Origin: Pseudomonas sp. JQ170C
GTDB taxonomy: Bacteria > Pseudomonadota > Gammaproteobacteria > Pseudomonadales > Pseudomonadaceae
DNA: 64,000 bases
Direction: 5' to 3'
NCBI RefSeq assembly: GCF_035581345.1
Contig: NZ_CP141608.1
Location: 762,001 to 826,000, forward strand
Positions 29,936 through 37,979 of the stretch are shown here, in pieces. Positions within the stretch are counted from its first letter, which is position 1; each line of letters starts with the position of its first letter. The translations under genes and the position numbers were made by a program. A model generated the notes under the pieces. The model worked only from the letters and a program-made list of their open reading frames with translations. It ran no database searches and had not been told where the DNA came from.

Positions 29936-32353
29936 TCAGAAGTCGTATTTGAACGTGGTCATCAGGTTACGCGGCGCGCCGTAGTTGCCGTAGGACGAGG
30001 CCATGGAGAAGTACTCGCGGTCGAAGGCGTTGTTCAGGTTGACGGTGGCGCTGAGGTTTTTGCTGATCTCATAACGCGCCATGAGGTTGACCAGCGCATA
30101 GCTGCCTTGATCGAAGCTGTGCAGGTCCTGGCCCACCTTGCTCTGCCAGTTAACCCCGCCCCCTACTGTCACTTTGTCGAGCATGCCCGGCAGGCGATAG
30201 CTGGTGAAGGTCTTGAGGCTGTGGCGCGGCACGATGGTGGCAATGCGTTCATCCTGATTGTCGGTGGTCAGGGTGTAGGTATAGCCCGCCGACGCCTGCC
30301 AGCCTTGCGCCAGCTCGCCATTGAGCTCCATCTCCAGGCCCTTGGAGGTGGTGTCCTGTTTGGCTTCGTACACGTTGTCATGCATCCAGATCGCCAGGTT
30401 GTCCTGTTCGAGCTTGAACAGCGCCAGGCTCGAGTTCAGCGCGCCATCGAAGTGATTGCCCTTGATGCCGACTTCATAGCCCACGCCTTCCATGGGGTCG
30501 AGCGGCTGGTTGTTCGCATCGGTTACCCACGAGGCTTGCGGGTTGAAGATCTTGGTGTAGCTGGCGTACAGGGCCCAGGTCTCGTCGAGGTCGTAGACCG
30601 CACCGGCGTAAGGGATGAAAACGCCGGTCTCCTTGCGATTGACCTCGGTGGTAGCCCCGCCGTACGGACGGTCTTCGGTGTCGCGCCTCCAGTCGATCAC
30701 CCGGCTGCCGAGGATCAGGTTCAGGTCATCGGTCAGTTGCAGGCGTGACGTGAGGTAGGCCGCGTACTGGGTCTCTTCCATCGAAGATTTGCCGCTGATG
30801 CTCCAGTCCGGTTCGGGCTGTTTGCCGTTCCAGTCGAAAATGTTCTCGACCGCCGCGCCGGGTGTGGCGTTGTAGTCGTAGCGCCAGCCGCCCCAGCTCG
30901 GTACGTTTTCGTTGTACCTGGACAGGGTCACGCCGCCGATCAGCTCGTGTTCCCGATTGAACAGGCTGAACGGGCCCGTCACGTACACATCGAGGTTGTC
31001 CTGGCGCGGGGTGCCGGAAAAGCGCACCGGCAGCTGGCTCAGGCCGCTGCCATCGGGTTGCAGGTCGCCCATGAGAAAGCCGAACACTTCGTCGAACTGG
31101 TTCTCGGAGTGGCTGTACTCGACCTTGCCGCTCCAGCCGTTACCCAGTTGCTGCTCAATGGAGGTAAAGAAGCTGGTCTGCTCGTGGTCGTTGTACGACC
31201 AGGTCGGCGCCATGTTGATCGAACGCTTGAGGTCCGAGCGTTCACCGGTGCTGAAGCGGGTGGGCAAGCCGGTCCGCAGGGGCGAGTCGACGTCGGTGCG
31301 CTGGTAGCTGAAGCCCATGGTCAGCAGCGTGTCTTCGCTCAGGTCGAATTCGGTGATGCCGTAGAGCAACTGGCTTTCCAGCTTGTAGCGGTCAACCCAG
31401 GCGCCTTCGGTCTTGTAGTCGGCGACCAGGCGGCCGCGGATGTTGCCGGTTTCGGTCAGCGGCCCGGACACGTCGAAGCCGGTACCGTAGCGGTCCCAGG
31501 TGCCGGCCGAGCCGGTGACGCTGGCCTGGGTGTCGGCGGTGGGGCGCTTGCGGATCAGGTTGATGGTCGCCGAGGGGTTGCCCATGCCACTGATCAGGCC
31601 GCTGGCGCCCCGCACGATTTCGATGCGGTCATACATCGCCATGCTCTGGGTGTAGTTGTCCATGCGCGAGATGGTCGGCACACCGTCGATCTCGTAGTTC
31701 TGGATGACGAAACCGCGCGAGTAGTAGGTGTCGGTTTCCGCGCCCAGGCCGTCGCGTACCACGATGACGCCTGGCGTTGCCTCCAGGGCGTCGCTGAGGT
31801 TGGTCAGGCGCTGGTCGTCCAGGCGCTGGCGGGTCATCACCGTCAGCGACTGCGGGGTTTCCTGGGGCGTGAGGTTAAGGCGCGTCGAACTGCTGGAGGA
31901 GTAGGTGGTGTACAGCCCCGTGCCTTCGGTGGTGGAGCCCGGTGCCTTGCCGGAAATGCTCAAGGCATCCAGTTGCAGGGCGTTGCCCAGTTCCACGGGC
32001 AGGTCGATCACGAAGCTGCCGGCATTGGGCTGGCTGAGGCGGGCATTGCTACCGGCGGTCAGGGCCTGGAGCGCCTCGGTCGGGCTCAGCGTGCCCTGCA
32101 CACCGGGCGAAGTGCGACCGGTCAGCTGACTGGCGTCGTAGATCACCTGCAATCCGCTCTGGGCGCTGAACTGGTCCAGGGCATCGGCCAGGGGCTGGGC
32201 CTTGATGTTGAAGTCCAGGCGCTGGGCCTGGCCTTGCGCGGCGGCGGGTTGTGCCGCCAGGGCAGCCAGCGGCAGCGCCGAGAGCAAGGTGGTTGCAAGA
32301 ATGGCGCTGGCCAGTGGCAAGCGGGCGAAGCCGAAATCGCGTGGGTACTGCAT
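29936..32353 (-). CDS. TonB-dependent ferric-siderophore receptor with STN signalling domain
   Basis: An 805-residue outer-membrane receptor: signal peptide (about 1-40), STN signalling domain (about 50-120, LDFNIKAQPLADALDQFSAQ), plug (about 150-270, TPQSLTVMTRQ, VRGASGLISGMGNPSATINLIRK) and a 22-strand-type barrel ending in Phe (KYDF). The STN domain contacts the FecR-like anti-sigma encoded next door. GGGGGAG five bases upstream of ATG. The siderophore is unknown, but the plug resembles FpvA/FoxA-type receptors for hydroxamates. Expression should depend on the adjacent ECF sigma factor. Confidence 0.92.
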   Translation of the reverse strand: MQYPRDFGFARLPLASAILATTLLSALPLAALAAQPAAAQGQAQRLDFNIKAQPLADALDQFSAQSGLQVIYDASQLTGRTSPGVQGTLSPTEALQALTAGSNARLSQPNAGSFVIDLPVELGNALQLDALSISGKAPGSTTEGTGLYTTYSSSSSTRLNLTPQETPQSLTVMTRQRLDDQRLTNLSDALEATPGVIVVRDGLGAETDTYYSRGFVIQNYEIDGVPTISRMDNYTQSMAMYDRIEIVRGASGLISGMGNPSATINLIRKRPTADTQASVTGSAGTWDRYGTGFDVSGPLTETGNIRGRLVADYKTEGAWVDRYKLESQLLYGITEFDLSEDTLLTMGFSYQRTDVDSPLRTGLPTRFSTGERSDLKRSINMAPTWSYNDHEQTSFFTSIEQQLGNGWSGKVEYSHSENQFDEVFGFLMGDLQPDGSGLSQLPVRFSGTPRQDNLDVYVTGPFSLFNREHELIGGVTLSRYNENVPSWGGWRYDYNATPGAAVENIFDWNGKQPEPDWSISGKSSMEETQYAAYLTSRLQLTDDLNLILGSRVIDWRRDTEDRPYGGATTEVNRKETGVFIPYAGAVYDLDETWALYASYTKIFNPQASWVTDANNQPLDPMEGVGYEVGIKGNHFDGALNSSLALFKLEQDNLAIWMHDNVYEAKQDTTSKGLEMELNGELAQGWQASAGYTYTLTTDNQDERIATIVPRHSLKTFTSYRLPGMLDKVTVGGGVNWQSKVGQDLHSFDQGSYALVNLMARYEISKNLSATVNLNNAFDREYFSMASSYGNYGAPRNLMTTFKYDF

Positions 32354-32456
32354 GTGTTCTCCCCCAGAAAGTGCAAATGCTAATGCTTCTTATCCGAGGT
32401 GTGACGCAGCAGCGAACGGAATTACCGCAGGCCGCGAAAATTATTTACCGGGGCCA

Positions 32457-33398
32457 TCAGCGCACGAGAATCAACTGCCCGGCCAGGTTGTGAATGTTCA
32501 GGTCCTGGCTCTGGGCCAGGGCGTCGAGTGCGTTGTCGGCCTTGTCGAGGTTGAAGCTGCCACTGACCAACCGTCGTCCGACCTGTTCATCGAGCAGTAC
32601 CAGCCGAGCGCCCTGATAACCGGCCAGTTGTTCGAGTACCTGGCGCAGTGGCACCTCGCGAACGCGCAACTGTCCATCGCGCCAGGCCGTCAGGCGTTCG
32701 GCATCGACAGCCTGCACCGCGTCCAGGCGCTGGCTGTTGAAGGTGACGCGCTGGCCGGGGTCGAGCAGGCGCTTCTGGCCATTGTTGCTGACTTCGACCT
32801 TGCCCTTGAGCAACACCACCTCGTCGTGATCCTTGGCCCGGCTGACGGAAAAACGTGTCCCCAGCACCTGCACCTGTGCGCCATCGACCTCCACGACAAA
32901 GGGTCGGCCGTCATGGCTCACATCAAGGAACAGCTGCCCCTGAACCAGGCGGATTTTGCGCACCGGCCCCCGCAGGTCGACATCCACGGCGCTGGCACTG
33001 TCGAGCACCAGCAGCGTGTCGTCGGCCAGGCGCAGGTGACGGCGTTCGCCGGCCGAGGTGGCGTAGTCGCTGTTCAGTCGCTGCAGAGTGGGCAGTTGCA
33101 GCACCAGCAGGCCGCTGACCAGTATGATGCACGCGGCCACCGCCAAACGCCGCCAAGGACGTTTGGCCGGGCGGTACTCAGCGCGGCGCACCCGGCGCGC
33201 CGGCAGTTCCAGCTGTTGCCAGAGCTGCTCGAGTTCGGCAAAGGCCCGGGCGTTTTCCCGCTGTTGGTGCCATTGCGCGAAGGCCAGTTGCTCGGCGGCG
33301 CTCAGGTCGTGGGCGCGCACACGGGTAAACCAGTCCAGGGCTTGCTGTTCCCGGTCGCCCGGTTCGATCGTTGACGTAGTTTCAGGCGATGGGTTCAT
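32457..33398 (-). CDS. FecR-family anti-sigma factor / sigma regulator
   Basis: A 313-residue inner-membrane protein. A cytoplasmic N-terminal domain (about 15-75, ALDWFTRVRAHDLS..FAQWHQQ) is followed by one helix (about 88-107) and a periplasmic FecR domain (about 115-235, VLDSASAVDVDL, VLGTRFSVSRAKDHDEVVLLKG), with an STN-like C terminus. It passes the receptor's signal to the sigma factor. ATG 33398 overlaps the sigma-factor stop by four bases. The upstream frame to 33443 belongs to the overlap. Confidence 0.92.
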   Translation of the reverse strand: MNPSPETTSTIEPGDREQQALDWFTRVRAHDLSAAEQLAFAQWHQQRENARAFAELEQLWQQLELPARRVRRAEYRPAKRPWRRLAVAACIILVSGLLVLQLPTLQRLNSDYATSAGERRHLRLADDTLLVLDSASAVDVDLRGPVRKIRLVQGQLFLDVSHDGRPFVVEVDGAQVQVLGTRFSVSRAKDHDEVVLLKGKVEVSNNGQKRLLDPGQRVTFNSQRLDAVQAVDAERLTAWRDGQLRVREVPLRQVLEQLAGYQGARLVLLDEQVGRRLVSGSFNLDKADNALDALAQSQDLNIHNLAGQLILVR

Positions 33399-33916
33399 GG
33401 CGAGACATCTTTGTGTTGGGCATGAAGTGCAGCCGCGGCGCAATGGCTCAGGGCCTTGTTCAGGTGACGCTCGACGGCGCGCGGGTCCAGCCCCAGGCGC
33501 GCGGCGATGTCCTTGTAGCTCAGCTGTTCGACCCGGGCCAGCAGGAACACCTCGCGGGTGGGCGAGGGCAGGCCGTCGATCAGGCGTTCCAGGTGGTCGA
33601 GGGTATTACCGGCCACGGCGCTGCGCTCCGGTGAGGTTTCATTGAGCAGCAGCCCCAGCGCCTGTTCGTCGTTGACGCCGCGTACCTGGGTGCGACGGGC
33701 ATGGTCGATGCTCAGGTTGTTGGCAATGCGGTAGAGAAAGGCGCGCAGGTTGCCCACCTGGCCACGCTCGCTGTGCATCAGGCGGACGAAGGCATCCTGT
33801 AGCAGGTCCAGGGCCGTTTCCCGGCAACGTACCCGCCGGGTAAGGAACGCCAGCAGTTCGCTGCGATGACGCTGGTAGAGCAGCGACAGATTGCGTTGAT
33901 CCTGGTTGTCGGGCAT
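33395..33916 (-). CDS. ECF sigma factor, iron-starvation (FecI-like)
   Basis: A 173-residue sigma factor. Region 2 contains DLLQDAFVRL and LYRIANNLSIDHAR; region 4 contains SYKDIAARLGLDPRAVERHLNKAL. It directs transcription of the adjacent receptor gene. ATG 33916 (MPDNQDQRN) is preferred to the longer frame from 33997, because the longer one would translate through a Fur box. First gene of the sigma/anti-sigma pair. Confidence 0.92.
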   Translation of the reverse strand: MPDNQDQRNLSLLYQRHRSELLAFLTRRVRCRETALDLLQDAFVRLMHSERGQVGNLRAFLYRIANNLSIDHARRTQVRGVNDEQALGLLLNETSPERSAVAGNTLDHLERLIDGLPSPTREVFLLARVEQLSYKDIAARLGLDPRAVERHLNKALSHCAAAALHAQHKDVSP

Positions 33917-33976
33917 GGCGAATGCGGCCTCTGGACAGGCGGGCAGTGGGGGTTTGCAAGATTCGGCGATGCTAAC

Positions 33977-33995
33977 GTTATTGAGAATTATTAAC
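33977..33995 (-). promoter_or_regulatory. Fur box upstream of the ECF sigma gene
   Basis: On the minus strand GTTAATAATTCTCAATAAC matches the 19-bp Fur consensus at 13 positions, 60 bases ahead of the start. It predicts iron repression of the whole signalling set. Confidence 0.6.
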
Positions 33996-34088
33996 AAGCA
34001 CGTCTGTCGGGAGCCGCGGAAAAGAATAATGCGCTTGCTAACGAATTCTGGATAATTGGATCCCGCCTACCGAATGGACGCTTTTGTC

Positions 34089-35306
34089 ATGGCTGTGAGC
34101 AGTGCCTCGTCAACTTCACCCGCCAGCACCGCGACTGCCCAGAGCAGCCCGCTGGTCATGCGCATCATTGCCGCCTGCGCCCTGGCGCACTTGATCAACG
34201 ACCTGATCCAGGCGGTGCTGCCTTCGATCTACCCATTGCTCAAGGCCAACTATGGGCTGACCTTCACCCAGGTGGGCCTGATTACCCTGACATTCCAGAT
34301 CACCGCTTCGCTGCTGCAGCCGTGGGTCGGCTTTTACACCGACCGAAAGCCGATGCCGAACCTGCTGCCGCTGGGCACCCTGTGCACCCTGGTGGGGATC
34401 GTCATGCTGGCCTATGTCGGCAGCTTTGCGATGATCCTGCTGGCGGCGGCGCTGGTGGGCATTGGCTCCTCGACTTTTCACCCCGAGACTTCACGCATTG
34501 CGCGCCTGGCCTCGGGTGGGCGTTTCGGGCTGGCGCAATCGACCTTCCAGGTGGGCGGCAACGCCGGCTCGGCCTTCGGCCCGTTGCTGGCGTCGGCGAT
34601 CATCATTCCCTTCGGCCAGGGCAACGTGGTGTGGTTCGGCCTGTTCGCGATCTTCGCCGTGCTGGTCACCTACGGCCTGAGCCGCTGGTACAAGGAGCAC
34701 CTGAACCTGTTCAAGGCCAAGCAAGGCCAGCGCGCCACCCATGGCCTTTCGCGCCAGCGGGTGATCGGGGCGCTGGTGGTGCTGGGCCTTCTGGTGTTCT
34801 CCAAGTACTTCTACATGGCCAGCTTCACCAGCTACTTCACGTTCTACCTGATCGAGAAGTTCGACTTGTCGGTGGGCAGCTCGCAGTTGCATCTGTTCCT
34901 GTTCCTGGGCGCCGTGGCGGCCGGTACCTTCTTTGGCGGGCCGATTGGCGACCGTATCGGCCGCAAGGCGGTGATCTGGTTCTCGATCCTGGGCGTTGCG
35001 CCGTTCACCTTGTTGTTGCCCTACGTGGACCTGTTCTGGACCAGCGTGCTGAGCGTGATCATCGGCTTTATCCTGGCCTCGGCGTTCTCGGCCATCGTCG
35101 TGTATGCCCAGGAGCTGGTGCCGGGCAACGTCGGCATGATCGCCGGGATTTTCTTCGGCTTGATGTTCGGTTTTGGCGGCATCGGCGCCGCGATGCTGGG
35201 TTACCTGGCCGACCTCAAGGGCATCGAGTACGTCTACAGCCTGTGTTCCTACCTGCCATTGTTCGGCCTGCTGGCGATCCTGCTGCCCGCTACCGGCAAG
35301 CGTTGA
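34089..35306 (+). CDS. MFS efflux pump, fosmidomycin-resistance (Fsr) type
   Basis: A 405-residue transporter with about 12 helices. The loop GFYTDRKPMPNLLPLG and the stretch GIGSSTFHPETSRIARLASGGRFGLAQSTFQVGGN are characteristic of the Fsr family, which exports fosmidomycin and related phosphonates. ATG 34089 (MAVSSASS) or ATG 34074 (MDAFVMAV) could be the start; neither has a strong ribosome site. Divergent from the ECF sigma gene across about 170 bases. Confidence 0.85.
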   Translation: MAVSSASSTSPASTATAQSSPLVMRIIAACALAHLINDLIQAVLPSIYPLLKANYGLTFTQVGLITLTFQITASLLQPWVGFYTDRKPMPNLLPLGTLCTLVGIVMLAYVGSFAMILLAAALVGIGSSTFHPETSRIARLASGGRFGLAQSTFQVGGNAGSAFGPLLASAIIIPFGQGNVVWFGLFAIFAVLVTYGLSRWYKEHLNLFKAKQGQRATHGLSRQRVIGALVVLGLLVFSKYFYMASFTSYFTFYLIEKFDLSVGSSQLHLFLFLGAVAAGTFFGGPIGDRIGRKAVIWFSILGVAPFTLLLPYVDLFWTSVLSVIIGFILASAFSAIVVYAQELVPGNVGMIAGIFFGLMFGFGGIGAAMLGYLADLKGIEYVYSLCSYLPLFGLLAILLPATGKR

Positions 35307-35324
35307 AGGCTCAAGCACGGGCTA

Positions 35325-35353
35325 TTGACGGGTGGCATGGGTTCTCCTAGAGT
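35325..35353 (+). promoter_or_regulatory. Sigma-70 promoter upstream of a small Cys-rich ORF and an MFS gene
   Basis: TTGACG (35325-35330), 17-base spacer, TAGAGT (35348-35353). The predicted start is near 35360, about 25 bases before a small ORF. Confidence 0.5.
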
Positions 35354-35383
35354 GCCGCCCGTCCTTTACTGCGTAGCCGACGA

Positions 35384-35527
35384 ATGAATCGCTCCAGCCT
35401 CCCTTGCCAGTACTGCCAGCCGGTCATCCTGACCCGCTGCTGCGATTGGCCGAGCGATACCGTCCTCAAGCGTCGGCGCAGTGTGCTCTTCGCCTTCACC
35501 TTCTCCCCACCCCGTCAGGCCCTCTGA
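35384..35527 (+). CDS. Possible 47-residue Cys-rich small protein
   Basis: An ATG-initiated 47-codon frame lying just downstream of a good promoter. Cysteines are arranged as CQYC (residues 8-11) and CC (19-20), with a basic stretch KRRR after them, suggesting a metal-binding knuckle or a leader peptide. There is no clear ribosome site. The 35307-35648 gap otherwise holds nothing I recognise. Confidence 0.35.
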   Translation: MNRSSLPCQYCQPVILTRCCDWPSDTVLKRRRSVLFAFTFSPPRQAL

Positions 35528-35648
35528 CAAGGCTGTCGTGTGCCCGGCGCTTTGCCGTGGCCTGGCCTGTGTGTACCTGAATATTTTATCGGTCGTGTTT
35601 ACCACGCCTGGGGGCGGTGTCGCTCCTGTGCGGGTGGGTGGAGTTGTG

Positions 35649-36818
35649 ATGAACAAGCGTTTTCTGGCGGGCCTGTTGTTCGCCGTGTCGGTGGTTGGTT
35701 TCAGCCTGGGGGCGAGCCTGCCACTGGTGTCCCTGCGTCTGCTCGAAGCGGGCGCCAGTACCCTGCAGATCGGGGTGCTTTCGGCCATTCCGGCGGCGGG
35801 GATGATGCTCTCGGCGTTCATGGTCGATGCCTGCTGCCGGCACCTGACCCGGCGCACCATCTACTTGCTGTGCTTTGGCTTGTGCACCTTGAGCATCGGC
35901 TTGCTGGAGTGGGCGTTCTCCTCGATCTACCTGCTGGGCCTGTTGCGCCTGGGGCTGGGGATCGGCATGGGCATCGCCATCATCCTGGGCGAGTCGTGGG
36001 TCAATGAACTGAGCCCGGAGCACAACCGCGGCAAGATCATGGCGCTGTACGCCACGGCCTTTACCGGTTTCCAGATGCTCGGCCCGGCGATGCTGGCGCT
36101 GGTGGGGGCGCAGAGCACATCGGTGACCGCCGTGGTCACGGCCTGCTACGGCCTGGCGTTGCTGTGCATTGTGCTGACGGTGCCCAACGACCATGTCGAG
36201 CATGGTGAGGAAGGCGAGAAGAGCTTCTCGCTGGCAGGCTTTTTCCGTGTGGCGCCGGCGCTGTGCATGGGCGTGTTGTTCTTCTCCTTCTTCGATGCCG
36301 TGATCCTTTCATTGATGCCGGTGTATGCCTCAAGCCACGGCTTTGCCGTGGGTGTGGCGGCGTTGATGGTCACCGTGATCCTGACCGGCGACATGCTGTT
36401 CCAGCTGCCGCTGGGCTGGCTGGCGGATCGCAGCGAGCGCACCCTGGTGCACTTGGTGTGCGGTGTGGTGGCGATGCTGATCGGCATCGCCTTGCCGTGG
36501 TTGCTGCAGGTGCAGTGGCTGCTGTGGCCAGCGCTGGTGTTGCTCGGTGCGGTGGCGGGCGGGGTGTATACCCTGGCGCTGGTGCTGATCGGCCAGCAGT
36601 TCAAGGGGCAGGACCTGGTGACCGCCAATGCCAGTGTCGGCTTGCTGTGGGGCGTTGGCAGCCTGGTCGGGCCGCTGGTCAGCGGTGCAGCGATGGACGT
36701 GGCGCCGCATGGCTTGCCGATGGCGCTGGCGGTCATGGCCGCGTTGTTTGTGTGCTTTGCGCGCAATGCCAATCGCAAGGCACGCGGCTTGCGCAAGAGC
36801 GGGCTTGTCTCGCGATAG
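35649..36818 (+). CDS. MFS transporter, unknown substrate
   Basis: A 389-residue permease with about 12 hydrophobic helices, from ATG 35649 (GGAG upstream). It has a LGESWVNELSPEHNRGKIMALYATAF loop after helix 4 and WLADRSERTLV between helices 8 and 9, as in YcaD-type MFS proteins. Its last codons and stop are built from a REP-like sequence, so the C-terminal tail KSGLVSR is repeat-derived. Substrate not predictable. Confidence 0.82.
   Translation: MNKRFLAGLLFAVSVVGFSLGASLPLVSLRLLEAGASTLQIGVLSAIPAAGMMLSAFMVDACCRHLTRRTIYLLCFGLCTLSIGLLEWAFSSIYLLGLLRLGLGIGMGIAIILGESWVNELSPEHNRGKIMALYATAFTGFQMLGPAMLALVGAQSTSVTAVVTACYGLALLCIVLTVPNDHVEHGEEGEKSFSLAGFFRVAPALCMGVLFFSFFDAVILSLMPVYASSHGFAVGVAALMVTVILTGDMLFQLPLGWLADRSERTLVHLVCGVVAMLIGIALPWLLQVQWLLWPALVLLGAVAGGVYTLALVLIGQQFKGQDLVTANASVGLLWGVGSLVGPLVSGAAMDVAPHGLPMALAVMAALFVCFARNANRKARGLRKSGLVSR
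36796..36817. repeat. REP element overlapping the MFS gene end
   Basis: AGAGCGGGCTTGTCTCGCGA, a near-canonical REP half whose GATAG provides the stop codon of the MFS gene. Confidence 0.75.
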
Positions 36819-37000
36819 CGGTAATCAAGCCCCGTCGTATCGTGGGACAACGCTCGACAAACCTCTTTTTCCAACCACCAATCCCTTCACCCACTCCACG
36901 TGGGTGGGGTCTTGGTGGCTGCCGGCGCATTAGGCTGCACTTATCGTCACGCGCCGGTCTGCCCGGGGCGTGATTTGCCCGAATTGAAGAGGTACGCGTT

Positions 37001-37864
37001 GTGAACCGGAGTATTTCCACCCTCTCCAGCGGCAGCCGCACGCTCGATGGCGGCGTCATGTTCGGCGCTACCCCACGAAAAGACTGGGCAGCGGTGATCG
37101 AACCCGACCACGAGAACCAGGTGCAGTTGCCCTCACGCGCCTTGCTGGTGCAGCAGGGCGACAAGAACATCCTGGTCCTGGCAGGCACCGATGCGCTGCT
37201 GGCGCCACTGCCGCGCACCTGTCGTTGCCAGAAACACACCCACGGCCTGCTCGACAGCCTGGCCCGGCACGGCCTGGGCGAGCACGACATCCATGCCGTG
37301 GTGCTGACCCACCTGCAAGCCCTGGTGTCGGCCGAGCTGCGCCATGCCATCGAGGACGGCGACACCCCGCGCCTGCTGTTTCCCACCGCGCGCTACATCA
37401 CGGGCAGGCGTCATTGGCTGCGGGCATTGCGGCCGCATCCGCGTGATCGCGCGATGTTCATCAACCCGATCCTGGGCCAGCTGCAAGTCAGCGAGCGCCT
37501 GGAGCTGGTCGATGAAACCAGCGAAGACGTGCTGGGCAGTGGCTGGCGTTTTCATTTCAGCGATGGGCACACCCCCGGCCAGCTGTTGCCTGAAATCGAC
37601 CTGCCCGGTGGCTGCGTGGTGTTTGCCGGCGACCTGATTCCCGGCACTCACTGGCTGAGCCTGGACGCAGGCAGTGGCTTTGATCGCAACCCCGAAGGCC
37701 TGGCCGACGAGAAGGAGCGCCTGCTCGACCACCTGGTGGCCAAGCGGGGGCGGTTGGTGCTGGCGCGTGATCCCAGCGTGGCAATGATCAAGGTGATGCG
37801 TGACCGCAAGGCACGCTACGCACCCTATGACCAGTACGCCCGTCTGCGCTCCTTCGACAACTGA
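37001..37864 (+). CDS. Metallo-beta-lactamase-fold protein with degenerate metal site
   Basis: A 287-residue soluble protein starting at GTG 37001 (AGAGG upstream). It keeps the fold markers DGHTPGQ (about residue 187) and FAGDLIPG, but the canonical THxHxDH is THLQALV at residues 103-109, so the second His, the Asp and the third His are lost. It may be inactive, a binder, or use one metal differently. Neighbours are an MFS gene and an acyl-CoA dehydrogenase gene. Confidence 0.7.
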   Translation: MNRSISTLSSGSRTLDGGVMFGATPRKDWAAVIEPDHENQVQLPSRALLVQQGDKNILVLAGTDALLAPLPRTCRCQKHTHGLLDSLARHGLGEHDIHAVVLTHLQALVSAELRHAIEDGDTPRLLFPTARYITGRRHWLRALRPHPRDRAMFINPILGQLQVSERLELVDETSEDVLGSGWRFHFSDGHTPGQLLPEIDLPGGCVVFAGDLIPGTHWLSLDAGSGFDRNPEGLADEKERLLDHLVAKRGRLVLARDPSVAMIKVMRDRKARYAPYDQYARLRSFDN

Positions 37865-37979
37865 GCGCAAGACGCAGGCGTAAAACACAGCCCGCCCACT
37901 CACTACGGGTGGGGCCGCCGACCGTGCGCTCTGCTTTACTCGCACCCTCAAAAGCCCCGCCCGATACGAGTACTGAGCC

